Assembly: GCA_937906995.1 (NCBI GenBank)
Contig: CALESB010000065.1
Coordinates: forward strand, 1 to 35,394
DNA length: 35,394 nt
Reading direction: 5' to 3'
Source: an uncultured Sutterella sp.
GTDB taxonomy: Bacteria; Pseudomonadota; Gammaproteobacteria; Burkholderiales; Burkholderiaceae_F
Within the stretch, counting starts at the first letter, position 1; every line of letters starts with the position of its first letter. Below, piece by piece: positions 1-8,584 of the stretch. A program made the position numbers and the translations under genes. The notes beneath the pieces are model-generated. The model saw only the letters and a list, made by a program, of their open reading frames with translations, was not told the origin of the DNA and ran no database searches.

Positions 1-52
1 GAGGGAGGAGTGATCCATGTCATTAAATCATGGGTTTTACGACGGAGGCTAT

Positions 53-83
53 AAAAAAAGCGCTGAAAAAACAGCGCTTTTTT
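53..83. terminator. Intrinsic terminator after aspS
   Basis: A GC-core hairpin (AGCGCTG / CAGCGCT, loop of six A) is flanked by an A-run on the left and a T-run on the right, so it can end transcription in both directions. It lies 12 bases beyond the aspS stop codon. The bases before it (1-52) are open in one plus-strand frame that ends at a TAA at 52-54, which could be the tail of a plus-strand gene outside the window, but this is too short to call. Confidence 0.8.
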
Positions 84-94
84 ATCTCTGAAGA

Positions 95-1891
95 TTATTC
101 AGCAGGTTGCGGGTTACGCAAACGAATGTGCAATTCACGCAATTGCTTTTCATCAACAGGGGCCGGAGCTTGAGTTAATAAGCATTGAGCGCGTTGCGTC
201 TTCGGGAATGCGATGACATCACGGATAGAAGGAGCACCAGCCATGATGGTGACGATACGGTCTAAGCCAAAGGCGATACCACCATGCGGGGGAGCGCCAA
301 ATTGCAAAGCGTCAAGCAAGAAGCCAAATTTTGCACGAGCTTCTTCAGGACCAATCTTCAGTGCGCTAAAGACTTTGCTTTGGACATCTGCACGATGGAT
401 ACGGATAGAACCACCGCCGATTTCCCAACCATTTAACACCATATCATAGGCTTGAGCCAAGCACTTACCAGGATCGCTTTCTAAGAGATCGATGTGTTCT
501 TCCTTAGGCATGGTGAACGGATGGTGACAAGCAACCCAACGGTTTTCTTCTTCATCGTATTCAAACATCGGGAAGTCGACAATCCACAAAGCCTTCCAGC
601 CTTCTTCATAAAGGCCGTTAGCCTTACCGAAGTCACTATGACCGATCTTCAAGCGTAAAGCACCTAACGCATCGTAAACAATCTTGGCACGGTCAGCACC
701 GAAGAAGATAACGTCGCCATCTTGTGCACCCGTTACATCAAGTAAGTGGGCCAAGAATTCGTCAGACAAGTTCTTTACGATCGGGCTTTGCAAACCTTCA
801 CGTCCGTTATCCTTAGCGTTAACCTTAATGTATGCCAAACCCTTAGCACCGTAGATCTTAACGAATTCAGTGTAGGCGTCGATTTCGGAGCGAGGCATGC
901 TAGCGCCATGAGGAACGTTCATAGCAATAACCTTGCCGTCAGCTAATTCAGTAGCGGAGCGGAAGACTTTAAACTCGCAGTTCTTGGCTTGTTCAGTGAT
1001 TTCACGGAGTTCAATGCCTTTGATGCGCAAATCAGGCTTATCAGAGCCAAAGCGTGACATTGCTTCATGCCAAGTCATCACAGGATACGGATCAGCCAAG
1101 TCAACATTGATTGTTTCTTTAAAGACTTGACGGATCATGCTTTCCATGATGTCGCGGATTTCAAATTCATTCAAGAAGGACGTTTCAATATCCACTTGAG
1201 TGAATTCTGGTTGGCGGTCTGCACGCAAGTCTTCATCACGGAAGCACTTAACGATTTGGTAGTAACGGTCAAAACCTGCAACCATCAACAATTGTTTAAA
1301 CAATTGCGGAGATTGGGGCAAAGCATAGAAGTGACCATCATGAACACGACTCGGAACCAAGTAGTCACGAGCACCTTCTGGGGTACTGCGAGTGAGCATT
1401 GGTGTTTCGATGTCGATGAAGCCTTGGCGATCCAAGTGATTGCGGATCGTTAAGGCTACCTTGTAACGCAACTTGAGGTTGCGTTGCATTTGCAAGCGAC
1501 GCAAATCCAATACGCGGTATGTTAAGCGCGTTGTTTCGGATAAGTTTTCGTCATCCAAGTGGAAAGGTGGTGTTTCGGACTTGTTAAGAATTTCCATTTC
1601 TTGGCAGAGCACTTCAACGCCACCAGAAACCAAGTCACTGTTCGTTGTGCCTTCAGGGCGGGCACGAACGAGACCAATAATCTTCAAACAATACTCATTG
1701 CGAACAGAATCAGCCTTAGCGAAAACTTCAGGGCGATCCGGGTCGCAAACGACTTGCAACAAACCTTCGCGATCGCGCAAGTCAATAAAAATCACACCGC
1801 CGTGGTCACGGCGACGATGAACCCAACCAAAAAGGGTCACCGTTTGACCAATGAAAGACTCATTGATAAGACCGGTATATTCGGTACGCAT
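95..1891 (-). CDS. aspS: Aspartyl-tRNA synthetase (probably non-discriminating)
   Basis: Class IIb synthetase that charges tRNA(Asp) with aspartate in the cytoplasm. The 598 residues match the usual bacterial length. An N-terminal OB-fold anticodon domain (about 1-105) is followed by the catalytic core with QSPQLFKQ (193-200), motif 2 FRDEDLRADRQPEFTQ (217-232), a bacterial GAD insertion in the middle, and motif 3 GIAFGLDRIV near the C terminus. I start at the ATG at 1891 because GGGAG lies just upstream; an in-frame TTG four codons earlier has no better site. Residues His30 and Gly81 match the pair that, as I recall, marks non-discriminating enzymes such as that of Pseudomonas aeruginosa (His31/Gly82), where E. 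coli has Leu30. That suggests it may also charge tRNA(Asn) with Asp. The gene appears to be transcribed alone. Confidence 0.97.
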   Translation of the reverse strand: MRTEYTGLINESFIGQTVTLFGWVHRRRDHGGVIFIDLRDREGLLQVVCDPDRPEVFAKADSVRNEYCLKIIGLVRARPEGTTNSDLVSGGVEVLCQEMEILNKSETPPFHLDDENLSETTRLTYRVLDLRRLQMQRNLKLRYKVALTIRNHLDRQGFIDIETPMLTRSTPEGARDYLVPSRVHDGHFYALPQSPQLFKQLLMVAGFDRYYQIVKCFRDEDLRADRQPEFTQVDIETSFLNEFEIRDIMESMIRQVFKETINVDLADPYPVMTWHEAMSRFGSDKPDLRIKGIELREITEQAKNCEFKVFRSATELADGKVIAMNVPHGASMPRSEIDAYTEFVKIYGAKGLAYIKVNAKDNGREGLQSPIVKNLSDEFLAHLLDVTGAQDGDVIFFGADRAKIVYDALGALRLKIGHSDFGKANGLYEEGWKALWIVDFPMFEYDEEENRWVACHHPFTMPKEEHIDLLESDPGKCLAQAYDMVLNGWEIGGGSIRIHRADVQSKVFSALKIGPEEARAKFGFLLDALQFGAPPHGGIAFGLDRIVTIMAGAPSIRDVIAFPKTQRAQCLLTQAPAPVDEKQLRELHIRLRNPQPAE

Positions 1892-2030
1892 ACATGCTCC
1901 CAATTAACGGGGAAATTAGTTCCCAATGAATTAATCGAAGTATTTTAGCCTGAAAGCGCCTTGTTGTGTTCAGACAAGGTTGTTTTTGTATTGATTTTGC
2001 TGAGAGAAGATGCTATTTCTAGATGAAAAA

Positions 2031-2058
2031 TCGCCGAAATCCATTGGGATTTCGGCGA
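2031..2058 (-). terminator. Terminator after the EF-G-like gene
   Basis: A perfect 12-bp stem (TCGCCGAAATCC / GGATTTCGGCGA) with an ATTG loop is followed, reading the minus strand, by TTTTTC. It sits 25 bases after the EF-G-like stop codon. Confidence 0.85.
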
Positions 2059-2082
2059 CTATTTCAGGTAGTAATGAAAATC

Positions 2083-4134
2083 TTAATCTTCTTCAACCTT
2101 ACGTTGATACTTACTAGCCAAGTCCGCTTGAACGGCAGCAGGAACGGGTTCATAAGCATCCAATTCGACAGAGTAGCTACCAGCACCTTGGGTAAGTGCA
2201 TTTAGTCGATTAGCATAGCCATCTAGGCCAGTTAACGGAACTCGTCCAGTGATAAGCATCATGCCACCAGTCAGGTTTTCTGTACCATTGACTTGCCCAC
2301 GACGACTTGCGAGATCGCCAGCAATATCACCCATGAACGAATCTGGTGCCAAAATTTCAATACGAACAATAGGTTCTAGTAACGTAGGTTTGGCTCGTTC
2401 TAAGGCGTCAAGGAATGCTTTACGACCTGCGGATACAAAAGCAACTTCCTTACTATCAACAGGATGGTACTTACCATCGTAAACTGTTACTCGAACATCA
2501 TAGATGGGATAGCCAGCAACGTAACCTTGATCAAGAACTTCTCGAACGCCCTTTTCAACGGCAGGTATTAAGTTAAAGGGAATGGCGCCACCTTTGACTT
2601 GGTCTACAAATTTAAAGCCAGCACCACGCGGAAGTGGCTCGATTCGGAGATACACTTCGCCGAATTGACCAGCACCCCCAGTTTGTTTTTTATGACGGGC
2701 ATGACCTTCTGCTGGTGCACTGATTGTTTCACGATACGGAACACGTGGTGTACTCGTTTCTACTTCCAACTTAAATTGCATTGCCATGCGGCGAATAACA
2801 GTCTTTAGATGTTGTTCACTAACACCCCGAAGAACAGTCTCGTTCATAACGGCATCATGTTCAACTGCTAGAGTGGGGTCTTCACTGGCCATCTTTTCAA
2901 GCACTTCTGACATTCGGCCTTCATCGCCTCGGCGTGCAGGGCGAACTGCTAAACCGAACATGGGCTTGGGGAAGCTAAGTTTTTTCATGTAGATACCACC
3001 TTCAATGGCGGCATCATGTAAGACACTACCGTACACAATGTCATCAACTTTAGCGACTGCGCCGATATTACCTGGGTTCATTTCATCAACTTCAAGACCA
3101 TCTTTACCTTGCATCATCATAGGGCGTGTGATCTTAAATGGCTTTTTGCTTTCATCAACAAAGAGCGTTGTATCTTTGGCAATATGCCCCTGGTGTAAGC
3201 GGAATAAACCGATTTTCCCGACATATGGGTCATTTACTACCTTGAAGACATGAGCAATGACGGGACGATGAGAGTCTGGCATCGTTGTATATTCAGAGCC
3301 ATCTGCTCGGAAAAATAATGGGGCATTAGCTTCTGTAGGATTCGGTAGATGACGAACAAAGACTTTCGTTAAGTCACGCATGCCAATTAAGTTCTTAGCT
3401 GACGTGTAGCAAACAGGGATGATGTGCCCTAAGCGTAGAGCTTTGGTTAATGGAGCATGTAAGCTCTTGGGATCCACAGAGCCTTCTTCAAGGTAGCGCT
3501 CCATGGTTTCGTCATCCATTTCAACAACGCGTTCAATAAAAGCTTGGTGAACTTGTTCTACAGAAGCGAAATTAGCTTCTCCCTTGTCATTGTCAAAGCA
3601 GTCAATAACGTGAGTGCAGTCTTTATTGGGTAAGTTTAGCGGGAGAACTTCGTTACCAAAGGCTTCACGCAGCTCAACGAGCAATTTCATTAAGTCGATA
3701 TTGGGTTGGTCAATTTTATTGACCACAATCATGCGACATAAATTACGTTCCTTTGCCCACTCCATCATGCGACGGGTCATTAATTCAATGCCTTTTGTCG
3801 CATCAACCACAATACAAACGGTCTTAACAGCATCTAGTGCTCCAAGTGCTTGACCAACACAGTCGGGGTACCCCGGTGTATCCAATAGGTGAATTCGAAC
3901 AGGAGTACCATCATCCTTTTGTGCGTTGAGGTGAGTCACGCTAGTGCGGAGTGAGTGTTGAACTTCTTTTTCAAGGGGATCAAAGTCACAGACTGTATTG
4001 CCTTTTTCAATGGAGCCAACTTCTTTGATCATGCCACTGCGGTAGAGCAAGGCTTCAACTAAAGTTGTTTTACCCGTGGAACCGTGACCGACAAAGGCAA
4101 CAGTACGAATATTCTCAACTGGATATTGACTCAT
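2083..4134 (-). CDS. EF-G-like translational GTPase
   Basis: Translation-factor GTPase of the EF-G superfamily, 683 residues, close to true EF-G (about 700). The G domain shows G1 GHGSTGKT (16-23), G3 DTPGYPD (85-91) and G4 NKID (139-142). The C-terminal half carries the domain IV segment with KKQTGGAGQFG. The switch I region reads FDPLEKEVQHSL (51-62) where canonical EF-G has an EKERGITI-type segment, so this is the divergent EF-G-like paralogue found in many beta- and gammaproteobacteria, not the main FusA of the str operon. Its function is not established; ribosome-associated GTPase activity is inferred from family. The start follows AAGGGGG at good spacing. No ribosomal protein genes adjoin it, which supports the paralogue reading. 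Confidence 0.9.
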   Translation of the reverse strand: MSQYPVENIRTVAFVGHGSTGKTTLVEALLYRSGMIKEVGSIEKGNTVCDFDPLEKEVQHSLRTSVTHLNAQKDDGTPVRIHLLDTPGYPDCVGQALGALDAVKTVCIVVDATKGIELMTRRMMEWAKERNLCRMIVVNKIDQPNIDLMKLLVELREAFGNEVLPLNLPNKDCTHVIDCFDNDKGEANFASVEQVHQAFIERVVEMDDETMERYLEEGSVDPKSLHAPLTKALRLGHIIPVCYTSAKNLIGMRDLTKVFVRHLPNPTEANAPLFFRADGSEYTTMPDSHRPVIAHVFKVVNDPYVGKIGLFRLHQGHIAKDTTLFVDESKKPFKITRPMMMQGKDGLEVDEMNPGNIGAVAKVDDIVYGSVLHDAAIEGGIYMKKLSFPKPMFGLAVRPARRGDEGRMSEVLEKMASEDPTLAVEHDAVMNETVLRGVSEQHLKTVIRRMAMQFKLEVETSTPRVPYRETISAPAEGHARHKKQTGGAGQFGEVYLRIEPLPRGAGFKFVDQVKGGAIPFNLIPAVEKGVREVLDQGYVAGYPIYDVRVTVYDGKYHPVDSKEVAFVSAGRKAFLDALERAKPTLLEPIVRIEILAPDSFMGDIAGDLASRRGQVNGTENLTGGMMLITGRVPLTGLDGYANRLNALTQGAGSYSVELDAYEPVPAAVQADLASKYQRKVEED

Positions 4135-4265
4135 AACAACCCCCTTAATGGATAAAAAAGTGATAGAGCAATAATCCTATTGTGCGCTTTTTATTTTGGA
4201 GGTGTTCAAAGAATATGGGGGGATTTGATGTATGTCGGTATTTTCAAAAAACTTATCGAAATTTG

Positions 4266-4291
4266 GTGGGATTTTCTAGGGAAAACCCCAC
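4266..4291 (-). terminator. Possible weak terminator after the response regulator
   Basis: An 11-bp imperfect stem (GTGGG-ATTTTC / GAAAA-CCCCAC with one A-C mismatch) with a short loop lies 11 bases past the regulator stop. There is no U-run on the minus strand, so termination is only suggested by position. Confidence 0.35.
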
Positions 4292-4302
4292 TGAGTTGCT
4301 TT

Positions 4303-4983
4303 TTAAGCTTTAAAGCGATAGCCAACGCCACGAACGCTTTCGATACTAAATTGAGTACCTGCTGCTTCTTGAAGTTTATGTCGGATGCTTGAAATATGGA
4401 CATCAATAGAGCGGTCATATTGACCCCTTGGACGTCCAAGGACTGTCGGATAAATTTCATCCTTACTGACAGCTTCATTACAGTGATTAGCTAATAAGCT
4501 AAGAAGAGAGAACTCCGTAACTGTTAATGTTAGCGGCTTTCCTTGGAAGGTCACTGCACTCGTCACAGTGTCAATAACTAAGTCACCTAATTGAATCGGA
4601 GCCCTAGCATTGAGTTTTTGAGTTTCTTGTTTTTCAAGTAATGTACGTACCAGTGTCAAGATGTCGACCAAGGGAACAGGCAGCTGCAATACTGATTCAT
4701 TTTTGACAGTCAACGACTTAACTAGATCTTCAGAAGTCTCTGGTGCCACCAAAATTAGCGAAGCCAGGTCAGGTTTTTCTTTTTGGAAATGTTCAATAAG
4801 CGCTAAGTCACTTTCATTTCCCAAATCTAAAACCACTAAATCGAAATCGGTCTTTTGTGTCTGTTCAATGGCATCGGTATGAGAGTACACCGGACAGACC
4901 ACATAGTTACAAAAAACTAAAAAGTCTGCTAACAGTGCCTCATAAACACGATCGTGATGGAAAATTAGAATCTTAGGTGGCAT
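4303..4983 (-). CDS. Orphan OmpR/PhoB-type response regulator with degenerate receiver
   Basis: DNA-binding regulator with an N-terminal receiver fold (about 1-115) and a C-terminal OmpR-type winged helix (about 130-226, ending SIESVRGVGYRFKA). Numbering from the in-frame TTG two codons upstream, the phospho-acceptor position keeps Asp55 (LVVLDL), but the acidic pair that should bind Mg2+ is His11-His12 followed by Asp13, the conserved Thr/Ser is Val81 and the conserved Lys is Val105. That pattern fits an atypical, possibly phosphorylation-independent regulator. No histidine kinase gene is adjacent. It is divergent from the TolC/MacAB operon across about 200 bases and is the obvious candidate regulator of it. 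I prefer the ATG at 4983 to the TTG at 4989; neither has a strong ribosome site. Confidence 0.88.
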   Translation of the reverse strand: MPPKILIFHHDRVYEALLADFLVFCNYVVCPVYSHTDAIEQTQKTDFDLVVLDLGNESDLALIEHFQKEKPDLASLILVAPETSEDLVKSLTVKNESVLQLPVPLVDILTLVRTLLEKQETQKLNARAPIQLGDLVIDTVTSAVTFQGKPLTLTVTEFSLLSLLANHCNEAVSKDEIYPTVLGRPRGQYDRSIDVHISSIRHKLQEAAGTQFSIESVRGVGYRFKA

Positions 4984-5186
4984 GGACAAATCTAAAATCT
5001 TACATAAATTTCAAACGGAAAATGATACCGATATTCATTCATTTTAGGCTTTAATTTTTCATAAGGATTGAAATATTTTTACGCAAATTAGTACTTTTTC
5101 TGTGTTTTCAGTTTGTTATCTCGATTTAAAATTTTTCATAAATCTCATGCTAAGTGAAATGAATTGATTCCTTAAAGGATACGGAT
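4984..5186. promoter_or_regulatory. Divergent promoter region with repeated TTTTTCATAA motif
   Basis: This AT-rich gap separates the response regulator from the efflux operon. It holds an exact 12-base direct repeat AATTTTTCATAA at 5053-5064 and 5130-5141, 77 bases apart, and a related ACATAAATTTC near 5000. Regulators of the OmpR class usually bind direct repeats, so these are candidate operator half-sites. The AT content makes chance similarity possible. I could not assign a convincing -35/-10 pair. Confidence 0.4.
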
Positions 5187-6587
5187 GTGAAATCCCTCGT
5201 TTATTTAATGATTACATCGATGGTTTTAACGGGGTGCTCCGTAACGTTGCCGACGGATTTAGAGCAAAAGCATCAATCCCTAATAGCTTCTAATTGGAAG
5301 CATGGTCAGGGTTTTGAAACGGATCGTGCTCTGAGGGAGCCCCCATCGATTTGGTGGAAGCGATGGGACAATGCAACATTGTCATTTCTTGTTTCTAAAA
5401 CATTAGAAAACAATACCGATATTGCAATAGCAACGGCCAATCTTCGATCTGCACAGGCAGCGCTGACAAGGGCTAAATCTAATCTTTGGCCAAGTGCTAA
5501 TTTGGGAGGTAATGCGACCGATCGTTGGCAAAACCATGATTGGACACAAAGCTATTCCGTAGAAACTTCGGCTAGTTGGAGCTTGAGTTTTGGGGGTAGA
5601 GAGTGGTCTGAGTACTCTGCATCAAAGGCTTCATCCAAAGCGAAGTACCTTGATTTGGAAGATACTCAGAGTGCAATGACAAGTGAGGTTGCTAAAACCT
5701 ACATTCTCCTTTGTCAAGCTTACGAGCAAGTGCGAATTCTTCATCAAACGCTTCGTTCCTATGAAGAGGGAAAAAATTTAGCCCAGTGGCGATATCAGGC
5801 GGGTTTAGTCTCTGTAGTTGACGCAGAGCAAGCTAATGCGTCGTTTGAAAGTATGAAAGCCCAAATTGCAACTGCAGAGCATACCGTTTTTGCATATCAA
5901 ACAGCTTTGGCCCGAATGACAGTATTGCCTCTCAGTGAGATTCAATCCTTACCATTGTCTCCTATGCCAGAAGCACCGAAAGATATCGCGGTGTCCATTC
6001 CTGCAGAGACATTGTCATTACGTCCAGATGTATTGGCCGCTCGTGAGGAAGTGGTGGCGGCTTTATATAACGTGCGTGCAGCAAAAGCAGATTTCTTTCC
6101 AACACTTTCTTTAACGGGTAGTTTCGGTACTGCGGCTGCTACCGTGGGAGCGCTAGGGGCTTCTGGGACAGGAATTGGGGCTTTAATTGGTGCCTTATCA
6201 ATGCCAATTTTGAATTGGGGAGATGCAGTAGCAGGTACCGAGGTACAAAAGGCGGCTTTGGATAGTGCGCAAGCGCAATATACGTTAACCATTATGAAAG
6301 CGTTGGAAGAAACCGAAAATGCACTTTCTTTGGTCAGGACGGCACAAAAACGGTACGTATCATTAGCGAGAGCCCAGCAAAGTAGCCAATTAACGGCCAA
6401 AATTGCATTACAACAGTATTCAAGCGGTTTGACTGATTATCAGACTGTTTTAACAACACAACGCTCTTGGCTAAGTGCACAAGAGGTATTCAATAGTAAT
6501 AAAGCTCAACTAGCTCAAGCCTATATAGATCTTTATCGGGCTTTAGGGGGAGGTTGGACCCCAACAGAAGACATAAAGGATAACTGA
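5187..6587 (+). CDS. Outer-membrane efflux lipoprotein (TolC/NodT family)
   Basis: Outer-membrane factor that forms the exit duct of a tripartite export pump. The N terminus is a lipoprotein signal with lipobox LTGC and lipidated Cys17. The 466 residues contain the two outer-membrane efflux repeats, with long helical stretches rich in Ala, Gln and Glu (for example around 160-240 and 370-450), typical of the NodT branch. I use the GTG start at 5187, which follows AAAGGA at seven bases; an overlapping ATG two bases earlier is out of frame. The stop overlaps the next start (TGATG), so it is translationally coupled to the adaptor. As first gene of the operon it follows the divergent regulator. 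Confidence 0.92.
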   Translation: MKSLVYLMITSMVLTGCSVTLPTDLEQKHQSLIASNWKHGQGFETDRALREPPSIWWKRWDNATLSFLVSKTLENNTDIAIATANLRSAQAALTRAKSNLWPSANLGGNATDRWQNHDWTQSYSVETSASWSLSFGGREWSEYSASKASSKAKYLDLEDTQSAMTSEVAKTYILLCQAYEQVRILHQTLRSYEEGKNLAQWRYQAGLVSVVDAEQANASFESMKAQIATAEHTVFAYQTALARMTVLPLSEIQSLPLSPMPEAPKDIAVSIPAETLSLRPDVLAAREEVVAALYNVRAAKADFFPTLSLTGSFGTAAATVGALGASGTGIGALIGALSMPILNWGDAVAGTEVQKAALDSAQAQYTLTIMKALEETENALSLVRTAQKRYVSLARAQQSSQLTAKIALQQYSSGLTDYQTVLTTQRSWLSAQEVFNSNKAQLAQAYIDLYRALGGGWTPTEDIKDN

Positions 6588-7870
6588 TGATGAAAGACGA
6601 CAAAAAATCTATCGAAGCTCTGCTTGATGAGCCCTCTAATCACAAGTGGTCAAAAAAACGCAAAACTTTGGCTGTTAGTATCAGTTTAATAATTTTAGCG
6701 GTAGGGGTTTGGTGGTTAAGTTCTTCCAAACCTGCACCTCAGTATTTAACCGAAAAAGTAGTGCGAGGTAACTTGACGGTTAATGTGACGGCCAATGGTA
6801 CTTTAGAGGCAGAACAAACCGTTTCAATTGGTTCAGAACTATCTGGCATTGTTGAGAAAGTTTTTGTGGATGTTAATGATGTTGTTAGTAAGGATAATGT
6901 GTTAATTGAGCTTGATACCACAAAATTGCAAGCATCTGTGGCTCGAGCTAAGGCAGCATTGTCAAGTGCGATTGCGGGGCATAAAGAAGCAGAGGCTACG
7001 CACAAAGAAGCAAAAGCAAAATATCACCGATTATTAAATGTTCGTAAGCTTTCAGGGGGAAAAACACCCGCACAGACTGAAATTGATGAGCAAGCCGCAG
7101 TTGTGGCTCGGGCTCAAGCAAGTATTGAAACAGCTAAGGCCAAAATTGAAAATGCTCAGGCTGACTTAACGACGGCAGAGACGGATCTAACAAAGGCTTA
7201 TATTTCAGCACCGATTGATGGGGTTATTTTAGCTCGCTCAGTAGAGCCAGGCTATGCGGTAGCAGCTTCTTTACAAGCTGTGGAACTATTGACATTGGCT
7301 AGTGATCTTCGGGAGTTAGAGTTAGAGGTGGATGTTGATGAGGCAGATGTCGCTGTTGTACAAGCAGGGCAACATGCTACGTTTACCGTCAGTGCCTATC
7401 CTAATCGTCAATTTCCAGCAAAGTTGACGAAAATTGCTTACGGCCCTTCACAAGATAAGGATAGTAATGTAGTCACTTATACAGCTTACTTGACTGTAAA
7501 AAATCAGGATTTACTTTTGCGTCCAGGCATGACAGCCACAGCACTCATTGAAACAAAGAGTCGAGAAAATGTTTTACTGGTGCCTAATACGGCACTGCGT
7601 TATAAACCAACCCAAAATAAAACAGAAAAAAGTGCGGTTAGTGGTTTTATGATGGGACCGCCTCATAAGCAAGGTGTTGATAAGAAGGCAACAGATAGTG
7701 GAGGAGCTTCTACAGTTCGACAAAATCGAATCTGGGTTTTGCGTAATAACCAACCAACCCTAGTGCCGATTGTGACAGGGGCCACTGACGGTATTCGCAC
7801 AGAAGTAATTTCTGGAGAGCTCAAAGAAGGAGATCTATTGATTACCGGTCAATTGAAATTAAGGGAGTAA
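6587..7870 (+). CDS. macA: MacA-like periplasmic adaptor (HlyD family)
   Basis: Membrane fusion protein that joins an inner-membrane ABC transporter to the outer-membrane factor. One membrane-anchor helix spans about 27-46, followed by a lipoyl-type half-motif (about 70-110), a long coiled-coil hairpin rich in Ala, Lys, Glu and Gln (about 112-203), the second lipoyl half (AYISAPIDGVI) and beta-barrel domains. At 427 residues it is longer than E. coli MacA (371), partly from an N-terminal cytoplasmic extension and from a low-complexity loop near 350-375 containing MMGPPHKQG. The two adjacent ATG codons at 6587 and 6590 both work; the first overlaps the upstream stop. The specific name rests on its MacB-type partner genes and substrate is unknown. 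Confidence 0.88.
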   Translation: MMKDDKKSIEALLDEPSNHKWSKKRKTLAVSISLIILAVGVWWLSSSKPAPQYLTEKVVRGNLTVNVTANGTLEAEQTVSIGSELSGIVEKVFVDVNDVVSKDNVLIELDTTKLQASVARAKAALSSAIAGHKEAEATHKEAKAKYHRLLNVRKLSGGKTPAQTEIDEQAAVVARAQASIETAKAKIENAQADLTTAETDLTKAYISAPIDGVILARSVEPGYAVAASLQAVELLTLASDLRELELEVDVDEADVAVVQAGQHATFTVSAYPNRQFPAKLTKIAYGPSQDKDSNVVTYTAYLTVKNQDLLLRPGMTATALIETKSRENVLLVPNTALRYKPTQNKTEKSAVSGFMMGPPHKQGVDKKATDSGGASTVRQNRIWVLRNNQPTLVPIVTGATDGIRTEVISGELKEGDLLITGQLKLRE

Positions 7871-7873
7871 GGT

Positions 7874-8584
7874 ATGACGATAAATCCACCGTTAATTCAA
7901 TTGCAGAATGTGTATAAGCGATACGGAGCGGGAGAGGCTGCATTTAATGCGTTGCAAGGAATTAATTTGAGCATTGATCAGGGAGAGTTCGTTGCTGTAA
8001 TGGGGCCATCGGGATCAGGTAAGTCAACGTGTATGAATATTGTTGGCGCTCTCGATACCGCGACTTCTGGTTCTTACCTTTTTAAGGGAGTACCGGTGAA
8101 CAAAATGACACAAGACGAACGAGCTTTGTTAAGGCGTAAGTATTTTGGATTTGTTTTTCAGGGTTTCAATCTTTTAGCCCGTACGACAGCTTTAGAGAAT
8201 GTAGAACTTCCTTTACTTTATCGAGGTGTGTCGGTCAAGGAGCGGCATCGCATTGCAAGAGAGGCTTTAGAGCGCGTAGGTTTGTTGCCGTGGCAAGATC
8301 ACACGCCAGCAGAACTGTCAGGGGGGCAACAACAGCGTGTCGCCATTGCTCGTGCCATTGTGAGTAAACCCCTTTTGCTTTTAGCTGATGAACCCACAGG
8401 AAGTTTGGACAGTAAACGCAGCATTGAAATTATGCAGCTTCTTCAAGAGCTCAATCAGGTAGATGGTATTACTATTGCCTTAGTAACACACGAGCCAGAA
8501 ATGGCAACCTTTGCTCGGAGAATTATTCACTTTAAAGATGGACGAATTGAGCATGATGGAGGCATGAGTAATCATGTGGGCTAA
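7874..8584 (+). CDS. MacB-type ABC transporter ATPase
   Basis: ATP-binding subunit of a MacB/LolD-type ABC transporter, 236 residues. It shows Walker A GPSGSGKST (44-52), signature LSGGQQQR, Walker B LLLADEPTGSLD and a switch His in VTHEPE. Unlike E. coli MacB, where ATPase and permease are one polypeptide, here the permease is a separate gene, which overlaps this one by 11 bases. The start follows an AAGGGAG/AAGG ribosome site that overlaps the adaptor stop. This class uses ATP to drive periplasmic conformational change and pumping through TolC, not classical membrane transport. Confidence 0.93.
   Translation: MTINPPLIQLQNVYKRYGAGEAAFNALQGINLSIDQGEFVAVMGPSGSGKSTCMNIVGALDTATSGSYLFKGVPVNKMTQDERALLRRKYFGFVFQGFNLLARTTALENVELPLLYRGVSVKERHRIAREALERVGLLPWQDHTPAELSGGQQQRVAIARAIVSKPLLLLADEPTGSLDSKRSIEIMQLLQELNQVDGITIALVTHEPEMATFARRIIHFKDGRIEHDGGMSNHVG

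Noticed and set aside
17..90. Short plus-strand ORF starting ATG at 17 after GGAGGAG
   Set aside because: Only about 24 codons and it runs straight through the aspS terminator hairpin; more likely chance or the tail region of an outside gene.
4206..4478. 90-codon minus-strand frame overlapping the response regulator
   Set aside because: Out-of-frame shadow of the regulator's DNA-binding domain with no homology or ribosome site.
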